NCBI GenBank assembly: GCA_937884735.1
Contig: CAKZYI010000657.1
Span: 1-7,312, forward strand
DNA length: 7,312 nucleotides
Direction: 5' to 3'
Source: an uncultured Pleurocapsa sp.
GTDB lineage: Bacteria > Cyanobacteriota > Cyanobacteriia > Cyanobacteriales > Xenococcaceae
Both the position numbers and the translations under genes were made by a program. The notes below the pieces were generated by a model. That model was not told the origin of the DNA. It saw only the letters and a program-made list of their open reading frames with translations, and did no database searches. Below, in pieces: positions 1 through 5,590 of this stretch. Every line of letters begins with the position of its first letter. Position 1 is the first letter of the stretch.

Positions 1-179
1 GCATTGGATATTCCATCAAGTAAACCTGAAGTATTAATTTCAGTATCTTCAATGTCTGTATCTATTTCAGGAGTTTGAATATTCCCTGCTGCATCAGTAC
101 TAAAGTTGGATACATTCGTTTCAATATCCCCTAGATTGCCTGAGACATCTGTATCTGTATCTAAATTTATCTCCTCAAT
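1..179 (-). repeat. 276-bp-period tandem repeat, copy at the window edge
   Basis: Bases 1-162 are identical to 277-438 (offset 276 bp = 92 codons). After that the other copy carries 6 extra bases (one more ctgtat, i.e. an extra Thr-Asp), and similarity fades near 179. The encoded segment runs from EEINLDTDTD through NFSTDAAGNIQTPEID to NTSGLLDGISNA. The repeat may continue to the left of the window. Confidence 0.9.
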
Positions 180-2753
180 ATCCGTATCCATTCCAGAAGA
201 TTCAGTGCGATCACGATTGAAAAAGCCTGAAGCGGCTGCTGTGGCACCACCAATAGCTGCGGCTCCTCCTGCGGCGGCATTGGATATTCCATCAAGTAAA
301 CCTGAAGTATTAATTTCAGTATCTTCAATGTCTGTATCTATTTCAGGAGTTTGAATATTCCCTGCTGCATCAGTACTAAAGTTGGATACATTCGTTTCAA
401 TATCCCCTAGATTGCCTGAGACATCTGTATCTGTATCTGTATCTAAATTTATCTCTTCAACATTTGTATTTGCCCCTAAAGAAAACTCGCTATTTGATTC
501 TTCATCAAGAACAAAATCACCTCTAAATTCTTGAGGAGTTTCAGTTTCTATTGCGCTTCCATCTGCAACAATATTTGAATCTAAATCAGATGTTTGTAAC
601 TTTGTTGTCTGCTCAGAAACAAAATCTGTTTGTATGGAAGTTGTATTTTCGTCGTCAATTGTAAGATTATCTAAATCTACTTTAGAAGAATCTTCGCGAT
701 CGCCAAAAAACCCAGAAGCGGCTGCGGCTGCACCACCAATAACTGCTGCGCCACCTGCATTGGCTGCACCACCTGCATTGGATATTCCATCAATCAAGCC
801 CGAAGTGTTTTCACTTGTGTCTTCAACTATATCAGTTTGTAACTTAGTAGGTTGATCGGTTAATTGTAGTTTAGTTTCTTGACCTGTAAACTCAGTTACT
901 GGATTAGAAGGAATTTCGTCCACTTCCACCACAGAATCGTCAAAAGTACCACCAGATAATTCAACATCATCTGAGTCATCTAATCTAATATCGATATCAT
1001 TGGTGGTAGCTTTTTTTTCTCCAACAAAATTGGCGGCTGCGGCGGCACCACCAATAGCTGCGGCTCCTCCTGTTGCGATCCCTGCTCCACCCATTTTAGA
1101 AGTAGTATTTGCAGCATTACTAGATACATTACCAATACTTCTGGCGGCGTTAGCTCCTACAGCCGAGAGATCCCCACCATCGGGTACATTAGGTATTGCC
1201 CCTCCATTCGGATTGTCGCCGTTAGGCATGCCACCAATTGCTGGCTCTTGATCGCTTTTCTTCTTACCACCAAAACCAGATACGGCGATCGCAGCAAGAA
1301 TAGGTATTCCCAATATTAGAGGAAGCCACCACCACCATTTTCCTTTTTGTGCTGTAGCTACTGCTCCTTCTGCATCATCGCTGACTGCTGTAGAAGGAGC
1401 TACTCCAGCATTTTCATCCGTATCAATTGCTGTATTGGGCTGATCGCTATCTTCGAGGGCTGGGTTTACTTCTCCACTGTCTTCGAGGGCTGGATTTACT
1501 TCTCCGCTGCTTTCGAGATCTGGGTTTACTTCTCCGCTGCCTTCGAGATCTGGATTTGATTCTCCGCTGCCTTCGAGATCTGGATATGCTTCCCCGCTAC
1601 CTTCTAGATCTGGATTTTCTTCCCCGCTGCCTTCGAGATCTGGATTTGCTTGAGCAATATTATCACCATCAGCATCAACCCCTGCTGCAACACCATCTCC
1701 TGCATCTATATCGCCATCAGTATCAACCCCTGCTGCGACATCATCTCCTGCATCTATATCGCCATCAGCATCAGGTTGAAGAAATTCACCTGTTCCATCT
1801 ACTGTTGTTTCGGGTAGATCGACTGTACCTGTAGGTGCATCATTTGCTAGCTTGGAAGCGATCGCAATAGCGGCGGCAGTTGACATAGAACCAACTCTAC
1901 TTGCAACTACCTGTTCTCCTCCTTGAGAAGTAGCAAAACCTAAAAAGGCATGTGTGGCTTCGCTTGGAGTTCCTTGATAGATTAGATAAAAAGGCTGAGA
2001 GAAAGGATATCTTTCATCATCAGGCTGAGTTTGGTGCATGGTTATTATTTTGACATCATCTCTATTGATGACATCATTAGCAACAGCATAACTAATGCCA
2101 TTTGCTCCTAGTTGAGCAATCATTTCATCTGTACTATCTCGATCTAACTGAACTGCATTAGAGCCTGTTACGAACTCGCTCTCCCGAAAGACTGGATAGC
2201 TAGGAAAAGCCTGTCTAGTGTCGTTTGTCTCAGGTGCGTCTATCAAATTGATTGCACCAGGCTGTCCACCTATTTCTGACCAATCAGTAATTTCTCCTCT
2301 AAAAATTTGAGCAAATTGAGATATGGTCAAATTGCCATCATAAGGGTTGTCTTGAGAGACTACGATCGCAATTTTTTCTCTACTAACAGGTACTGCTACA
2401 AATCCTTTTTGTTTCTCTGTTTCGTTTAAATTACGACCAATGCCTACTAGGTCAACTTCTCCTTCTGATAAAGCTTGAAGAGCATCTTCTGAACTTTTGG
2501 TTTCAATATCAACGTTAGCTTCTGGAAATTTGTCTATAAAACCTTTTTTCAAACTTTGGTTAATACTACTAGTACTGTTGGAAGTAGACATTTTTATCGT
2601 AGCCTTTGCTGGTAATTTATCAGGAACAGCAAAAGTTGTGGGAGCTACATTAGCTTGAGCCAACAAAAAAGCTTTAGCTGGCTTTGAGACTCCAATTAAA
2701 GCTAAAAATACTGCTGCCAAGGTAACTATAGAATTATGTGGTTTATTTAACAT
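1..2753 (-). CDS. PstS-like binding protein with Trp-rich membrane anchor and long repetitive C-terminal region (3' end outside window)
   Basis: The frame is open from ATG at 2751-2753 to the left edge (917 full codons, no stop). Residues 1-28 are a signal peptide (hydrophobic IVTLAAVFLALIGV, likely cleavage after AKA). Residues about 50-300 resemble the PstS-type phosphate/anion-binding fold: TSNSTSSIN near the start, then DLVGIGR, LTISQFAQIFRGEITDWSEI and NDTRQAF (Arg180), and finally YPFSQPFYLIYQG. Next come a D-x-D-G-D repeat (328-365), seven decapeptides (370-437), and a membrane helix at about 473-494 that starts WWWW and is followed by KKK (497-499). By the positive-inside rule the binding domain is periplasmic and the tail cytoplasmic. 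The tail is Asp/Glu/Thr-rich and broken by Gly/Ala blocks. From memory, cyanobacterial relatives with this layout carry a C-terminal DUF4912 domain; that would lie outside. No pst permease or ATPase genes adjoin it, so a tethered sensor or scavenger is inferred. The ligand is unknown. Confidence 0.85.
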   Translation of the reverse strand, partial: MLNKPHNSIVTLAAVFLALIGVSKPAKAFLLAQANVAPTTFAVPDKLPAKATIKMSTSNSTSSINQSLKKGFIDKFPEANVDIETKSSEDALQALSEGEVDLVGIGRNLNETEKQKGFVAVPVSREKIAIVVSQDNPYDGNLTISQFAQIFRGEITDWSEIGGQPGAINLIDAPETNDTRQAFPSYPVFRESEFVTGSNAVQLDRDSTDEMIAQLGANGISYAVANDVINRDDVKIITMHQTQPDDERYPFSQPFYLIYQGTPSEATHAFLGFATSQGGEQVVASRVGSMSTAAAIAIASKLANDAPTGTVDLPETTVDGTGEFLQPDADGDIDAGDDVAAGVDTDGDIDAGDGVAAGVDADGDNIAQANPDLEGSGEENPDLEGSGEAYPDLEGSGESNPDLEGSGEVNPDLESSGEVNPALEDSGEVNPALEDSDQPNTAIDTDENAGVAPSTAVSDDAEGAVATAQKGKWWWWLPLILGIPILAAIAVSGFGGKKKSDQEPAIGGMPNGDNPNGGAIPNVPDGGDLSAVGANAARSIGNVSSNAANTTSKMGGAGIATGGAAAIGGAAAAANFVGEKKATTNDIDIRLDDSDDVELSGGTFDDSVVEVDEIPSNPVTEFTGQETKLQLTDQPTKLQTDIVEDTSENTSGLIDGISNAGGAANAGGAAVIGGAAAAASGFFGDREDSSKVDLDNLTIDDENTTSIQTDFVSEQTTKLQTSDLDSNIVADGSAIETETPQEFRGDFVLDEESNSEFSLGANTNVEEINLDTDTDTDVSGNLGDIETNVSNFSTDAAGNIQTPEIDTDIEDTEINTSGLLDGISNAAAGGAAAIGGATAAASGFFNRDRTESSGMDTDIEEINLDTDTDVSGNLGDIETNVSNFSTDAAGNIQTPEIDTDIEDTEINTSGLLDGISN
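225..1091 (-). repeat. Three dispersed Gly/Ala blocks (glycine-zipper-like) in the PstS-like protein
   Basis: Three blocks lie at 1032-1091 (residues 555-574), 711-776 (660-681) and 225-278 (826-843). They share a core of the form GGAAAIGGAAAAASG. The last two continue into a GFF plus a charged residue pair and are preceded by NTSGL(I/L)DGISNA. Paired glycines spaced by small residues and Ile fit a tightly packing, possibly membrane-inserting helix. Whether they insert in a membrane or only act as flexible spacers cannot be decided from sequence. They are separated by acidic linkers of roughly 85 to 145 residues. Confidence 0.75.
277..461 (-). repeat. 276-bp-period tandem repeat, second copy
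   Basis: This is the partner of the copy at 1-179. It is identical over 277-438, then differs by a 6-bp in-frame insertion and a few substitutions. On its upstream protein side the sequence (ESNSEFSLGANTN) is unrelated to the matching part of the other copy (NRDRTESSGMDTD). The duplication boundary therefore lies near 461 here. Confidence 0.9.
1443..1646 (-). repeat. Seven tandem 30-bp repeats encoding NPDLEGSGEV-type decapeptides
   Basis: Residues 370-437 consist of seven head-to-tail 10-residue units; the last is two residues short. The consensus is N-P-D-L-E-G-S-G-E-x. Variation is graded: units 1-5 have PDLE, units 6-7 have PALED, and position 10 varies most. At DNA level the repeats are close (cttcgagatctgg is common), which suggests expansion by slippage or unequal recombination. 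The segment lies just outside the membrane helix and probably acts as an extended acidic stalk. Confidence 0.92.
1659..1772 (-). repeat. Asp-rich 16-residue repeats resembling calcium-binding loops
   Basis: Residues 328-365 hold two complete 16-residue units and the start of a third, of the form D-x-D-G-D-I-D-A-G-D-x-V-A-A-G-V. The D-x-D-G-D core resembles the Asp spacing of dockerin, thrombospondin-3 and EF-hand-type calcium loops, but no flanking helix pattern is evident. Calcium binding is only a possibility. The segment sits between the binding domain and the decapeptide stalk, on the predicted periplasmic side. Confidence 0.75.
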
Positions 2754-2790
2754 TTCGTCTCTAAATAGTATCTGAATTATTTGGGAATTA

Positions 2791-2830
2791 ATTATATCGG
2801 GCTGATAACCTGTCATATGGATAAGGTCAT
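2791..2830 (-). promoter_or_regulatory. Candidate promoter of the PstS-like gene: TATAAT with upstream direct repeats
   Basis: A perfect TATAAT lies at 2791-2796 on the minus strand, about 38 bp upstream of the ATG, giving an estimated leader near 30 nt. No good -35 hexamer is at the usual spacing. Instead, two related elements occupy that place: ATGACAGGTTATC (2804-2816) and ATGACCTTATC (2820-2830), starts 16 bp apart. A strong -10, no -35 and repeats in between suggest activator-dependent control. I could not match the repeats to the cyanobacterial Pho box or the NtcA site. Confidence 0.4.
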
Positions 2831-3015
2831 CTTGTTTTAAGTTTTGTTGTCCGTGAAAATACCCATAGTTCTTTTAGTTCACACATGTTATCAAAAACAT
2901 CAATTTATTTCTATAAAAATCTTCTCAAAATAATTAACTTGTGAAAAAATTCTCATAAAAGACAATTATTTATTGAGAAATGATACAAAAATCAGAAAAT
3001 TAAGATATTTTGGTT

Positions 3016-3068
3016 GATAAAAATAAACAACATCTAATAACTATATAAATGTAAGTCACTAGATGTTG
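3016..3068 (-). terminator. Possible intrinsic terminator of the dehydrogenase gene
   Basis: A perfect 9-bp inverted repeat, CAACATCTA and TAGATGTTG (3028-3036 and 3060-3068), with a 23-nt loop. On the minus strand it is followed at once by TTTATTTTTATC. It lies 47 bp past the dehydrogenase stop codon. The stem is AT-rich and the loop long, so it may be weak. Confidence 0.45.
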
Positions 3069-3114
3069 ATGCTATGTTTTGTTTTGGTTTTTGATTTAAA
3101 TAGTAATTAACAAT

Positions 3115-4266
3115 TTAATTGCGAAGAGATGGGGCTTTTTCTATACTTACTGTGGTTGATACCATTGCTGCCACTAACTGTTCTGGTGATACGGTAAACG
3201 GTAGTCTGTGTATGTCAGATTTTGGCTGAGTAGCGATCGCAGCGGTCTGACGTAGTTGAACCAGGCTAATATTTTCTAAACCCAAATCTTCTAAGGTTTT
3301 GGGCAAACCAATTTCAGTGTAAAACTTTAATAACTGTTTTCTAGATGAACTAGCCAGTTTGTTACCCTGAATCATCTCTTCTAGACGCAACTGTACCAAA
3401 ATTCCATAGGCAACTTTTTCTCCATGAAGTACATCGTGAGCTTCTGTCAAATGGGTCAAACCATTATGAACTGCGTGAGCGGCAACGGTGCGACAGTCAG
3501 CACCACCAATACCGCCGATTACTCCTGCTAATAATACTGTTGCATCTACTACTTCTCTCCATTCGTCACTTTGAGAATTTTGAATTGCGATCGCCGATTT
3601 CTGAAATAAAATATCTCGTAAGATTCTGGCTTGCTGTACAGCAGAAACTAACAAAGTGGCGGTAGATTCCCCGCTGCTGACGGAAGCCTCATACCATTTA
3701 GCGATCGCATCACCAATTCCTGCTACCAAAGTACGTTGTGATGCAGTACGTACCAAACCATAATCTAAGATTAACAGATCAGGACAATTAGCCAGGGTAA
3801 CGTCATATTGAAATGCACCATGCTCTGAATAAATGTTAGATAAAGCTGTCCAAGCAGCACAGGTAGCTCCAGAAGTAGGCACGGTAACTATGGGCAAATT
3901 ACATTGATCAGCTAATAATTTTGCCGTATCTAAAGCTTTTCCCCCACCAACACCCATAACAAAGTCTGCCTGATGCTTTTGTACCATGTTCTTTAGCCTT
4001 AGCAACGAAGACTCCGCACAGTCTGGGCTATAGCTAGCAAACTGACCAATCATTTTTTCAGCCGTCAATACAGGCTGTAAATTGGGTTTTACTACTTCTA
4101 AAGTTTGATTTCCTCCCACTAATAAGGGACGAGAGCCTAACCTAGCTATTGCCTTGCCTGAGTCTGCCAGACAATTTTCACCCCTCAATACTCTTGCTGG
4201 AGCAATGGACAAAGGAGGGTAACTTGTTATTGTTTTGGTTGATATGGATATAGCTTTTTTACTCAT
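3115..4266 (-). CDS. GldA-type metal-dependent (iron-containing) alcohol dehydrogenase
   Basis: A 383-residue oxidoreductase, about the usual length for glycerol dehydrogenase and its relatives. The N-terminal half is a Rossmann-like NAD(P)-binding domain with VMGVGGGKALDTAK (GGGK at 107-110) and VPTSGATCAAWTALS. The C-terminal helical half carries all three metal ligands expected from GldA: Asp186 (AGIGDAIAKWYEA), His264 (AHAVHNGLT) and His281 (LHGEKVAYG). Sequence around the histidines is very close to glycerol dehydrogenase. The family oxidises glycerol, diols or hydroxy acids with NAD(P)+, and HcxA-type hydroxycarboxylate reductases are close relatives. The substrate here is not determinable, so I give no symbol. 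ATG at 4264-4266 is preceded by no strong Shine-Dalgarno. It lies 24 bp after the ycf51 stop with no terminator between, so co-transcription is likely. Three HIP1 octamers fall inside it. Confidence 0.85.
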   Translation of the reverse strand: MSKKAISISTKTITSYPPLSIAPARVLRGENCLADSGKAIARLGSRPLLVGGNQTLEVVKPNLQPVLTAEKMIGQFASYSPDCAESSLLRLKNMVQKHQADFVMGVGGGKALDTAKLLADQCNLPIVTVPTSGATCAAWTALSNIYSEHGAFQYDVTLANCPDLLILDYGLVRTASQRTLVAGIGDAIAKWYEASVSSGESTATLLVSAVQQARILRDILFQKSAIAIQNSQSDEWREVVDATVLLAGVIGGIGGADCRTVAAHAVHNGLTHLTEAHDVLHGEKVAYGILVQLRLEEMIQGNKLASSSRKQLLKFYTEIGLPKTLEDLGLENISLVQLRQTAAIATQPKSDIHRLPFTVSPEQLVAAMVSTTVSIEKAPSLRN

Positions 4267-4290
4267 ATAAATTGTTTGATTATTCTTGTT

Positions 4291-4809
4291 TTAGCTGCGC
4301 TTGGGTAGCTGTTTCAAACTCCGCTTAAAAACATCAATTTTAATATCTTCATCACCACTAGCAATTAGAGATCGCCTTGCTTCTCCTAAGAACAGTGGTT
4401 GAGACACTCCTGTTTTAGGGTGCAAGACAGTTCTCAGCTTGATAGTAAATTGATTGTTGCCACCTGTACCTGTCCTACCATAAGAATACAAATCTGAAGC
4501 TGCTTGAAGCAAGGTTGGTTCAATGGCGGATTTCTCGATATCGGGAGTCACAGATACCACAGCTTGATTGGCACCGTTGTCATAAACTAAAGTGTAGCGT
4601 GCTGCACCAGGAATTTCTACCTTGGGAAAGAAACTCAAACCCAAAGCAAATGTGCCCAAGGTCAATACTGTCATAAAGCTAGTCACACCAACTAGACGAA
4701 ACCGAAAGCTCCAACCTGCGACGAAAGATACAATTGCTACAACTAAACTAAAAATGGTGGCTAATCCCAACCATTTGGCATAAACAAAAAGATCGCTATT
4801 AAAATCCAT
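4291..4809 (-). CDS. ycf51: Ycf51 family membrane protein (DUF2518)
   Basis: A 172-residue protein recognised as Ycf51, a family of cyanobacteria and some algal plastids with no firmly established function. Two membrane helices are visible at about 10-32 (WLGLATIFSLVVAIVSFVAGW) and 38-61 (after RFRLVGVT). A soluble domain follows, with the family's characteristic IPGAARYTLVYDNGANQAVV (67-85), AASDLYSYGR (103-112) and LHPKTGVSQPLFLGEARRSL (129-148). Length and order agree with full-length family members. ATG at 4807-4809 gives a typical start (MDFNSDLFVYAKW). The upstream bases are AT-rich without a clear Shine-Dalgarno. It is probably the first gene of a two-gene unit with the downstream dehydrogenase. 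A terminator hairpin lies only 35 bp upstream of its start. Confidence 0.85.
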   Translation of the reverse strand: MDFNSDLFVYAKWLGLATIFSLVVAIVSFVAGWSFRFRLVGVTSFMTVLTLGTFALGLSFFPKVEIPGAARYTLVYDNGANQAVVSVTPDIEKSAIEPTLLQAASDLYSYGRTGTGGNNQFTIKLRTVLHPKTGVSQPLFLGEARRSLIASGDEDIKIDVFKRSLKQLPKRS

Positions 4810-4844
4810 CGGTTTTGATTAAATATTTTTTTACCAAATCACAT

Positions 4845-4885
4845 AAAAAAATGGGTATCGGCAGATATAACTACACGATGCCCAT
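4845..4885 (-). terminator. Intrinsic terminator downstream of the small lipoprotein gene
   Basis: On the minus strand, ATGGGCATCG (4876-4885) pairs with CGATACCCAT (4851-4860) around a 15-nt loop, with one C-A mismatch. The stem ends in a run of seven T (4845-4851, the first shared with the stem). Orientation fits only minus-strand transcription. It lies about 80 bp past the lipoprotein stop codon and just before ycf51. Confidence 0.7.
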
Positions 4886-4968
4886 ATTAATTACTAAAGA
4901 TCATATCAGTTGTGTTCGACTACTTAGCATCTGTTAAGAATTGCTAATTATAGCTAGAGGACGCTTGA

Positions 4969-5262
4969 TTATTCTGCTTCTTGACCCAAATCTTCAACAG
5001 CATTGCCAGCGTCTTCTAGACCCTGCTCGACGTTATCTTTAGCAGCACCAGCAGCATCTTCTGCACCTTTTTGTAGATCTTTTAGACCACCTTCAACAGC
5101 ATTACCAGCATCTTGCGCTCCTTGTTCGATACCTTCTACACCTTCTTGAACAGCACCGTCTACAGCATCAGGAGTTTCGATTGTTTGATCTGCACAAGCT
5201 CCGAATAGAAGAGATAGAGCAACAAATGCAGGTACAGCGATTGTTTTTACTTTGATATTCAT
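4969..5262 (-). CDS. Small acidic lipoprotein of 11-residue repeats
   Basis: I do not recognise a named family. The start chosen is ATG 5260-5262 (97 residues), because it begins a clean lipoprotein signal: MNIK, hydrophobic VPAFVALSLLF, then the lipobox-like FGAC with Cys23. A longer frame from 5328 would put 22 residues before the signal and overlap the -35 box. The mature part (23-97) has 20 acidic and 3 basic residues. From residue 34 it fits an 11-residue period: units begin at 34, 45, 56, 67, 78 and 89, position 1 is Val/Ile/Ala and position 2 Glu/Asp. EQGxxDAGNAVE occurs twice, 33 residues apart. Such hendecads form long amphipathic helices, as in LEA group 3 proteins. It may lie along a membrane or protect during stress; that is inference. 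It is flanked by its own promoter and terminator. Confidence 0.75.
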   Translation of the reverse strand: MNIKVKTIAVPAFVALSLLFGACADQTIETPDAVDGAVQEGVEGIEQGAQDAGNAVEGGLKDLQKGAEDAAGAAKDNVEQGLEDAGNAVEDLGQEAE

Positions 5263-5299
5263 GGTATTTATTAGAGAAAAATTTAGTTGGACTATGTAA

Positions 5300-5328
5300 G
5301 TGATACTCGAAAATTTCTGTAGAGTCAA
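5300..5328 (-). promoter_or_regulatory. Sigma70-like promoter of the lipoprotein gene
   Basis: On the minus strand TTGACT (5323-5328) and TATCAC (5300-5305) are separated by exactly 17 bp. The predicted start of transcription is near 5293, leaving a leader of about 30 nt before the ATG at 5262. The -35 matches consensus at five of six positions and the -10 at four of six. Confidence 0.55.
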
Positions 5329-5375
5329 AGAGACTAAAACTAAAATCTTCGGCGAATAAAGTTAAGTGTAATTAG

Positions 5376-5390
5376 CTAGTTTTAAACTAG
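5376..5390. promoter_or_regulatory. Short perfect palindrome upstream of the lipoprotein promoter
   Basis: CTAGTTT-T-AAACTAG is a 7-bp inverted repeat around one base, about 50 bp upstream of the -35 box. It could be a dimeric regulator's site. It is AT-rich and could equally be chance. Confidence 0.25.
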
Positions 5391-5461
5391 GATTTACCAA
5401 TGTAGCTTGTAATAGATAATTTTTAGACAATGCTCATGGATTCAAGGCATAGCAAACAATT

Positions 5462-5501
5462 AAAAAACAGTGTCCAAAGATTTTACCTTTCAAAACACTG
5501 T
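5462..5501 (-). terminator. Intrinsic terminator of hemC
   Basis: On the minus strand ACAGTGT (5495-5501) pairs with ACACTGT (5467-5473). A further inner AAAG/CTTT stem may form around GTAAAAT. The hairpin runs directly into six T (5462-5467 read on the minus strand). The polarity fits the end of the hemC transcript. Confidence 0.75.
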
Positions 5502-5590
5502 CTTCTCTCAATAGATTGGTTTTTGTCTTCAAATTGCTACTTTTGAGCAAGTGGCTTCTCAGTTTAAAGATCTCGACGGACTAAGATGTT

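Larger units (their letters stand above)
2754..3114. other. AT-rich intergenic region between the dehydrogenase and PstS-like genes
   Basis: These 361 bp hold no credible ORF on either strand. On the dehydrogenase side there is a terminator-like hairpin (3016-3068). On the PstS-like side there is a consensus -10 box (2791-2796) with upstream direct repeats. The middle (about 2880-3010) is very AT-rich, with many A and T runs and no recognisable RNA or regulatory motif. The PstS-like start codon is preceded by TTTAGAGACGAA, at best a weak Shine-Dalgarno sequence. Confidence 0.7.
5263..5590. other. Intergenic region between hemC and the lipoprotein gene
   Basis: These 328 bp hold the hemC terminator (5462-5501), a sigma70-like promoter for the lipoprotein (5300-5328) and a short palindrome (5376-5390). 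The hemC stop is followed by about 90 bp before the terminator hairpin; I see no gene there. No Shine-Dalgarno is evident before the lipoprotein ATG (CTCTAATAAATACC). Confidence 0.7.

Noticed and set aside
106..1251. Plus-strand Ser/Ala/Pro-rich frames at 106-354, 634-855 and 1000-1251
   Set aside because: They are low-complexity shadows of the Gly/Ala and acidic repeats on the minus strand, with no domain, ribosome site or independent support.
1443..1646. CRISPR-like array of 30-bp repeats
   Set aside because: The units are contiguous with no spacers, vary at coding-tolerant positions and keep an open reading frame; they are protein repeats.
1347..1834. Plus-strand frames with repeated RDLDLLLRCL-type units
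   Set aside because: They are the antisense reading of the 30-bp decapeptide repeats in the PstS-like gene. The sense frame has a signal peptide, a recognisable domain and a membrane helix; these have none.
2754..3114. Pho box upstream of the PstS-like gene
   Set aside because: I looked for tandem CTTAACCT-like octamers spaced by 3 bp. Only single loose matches such as CTTAAAAC occur, so phosphate control is not supported.
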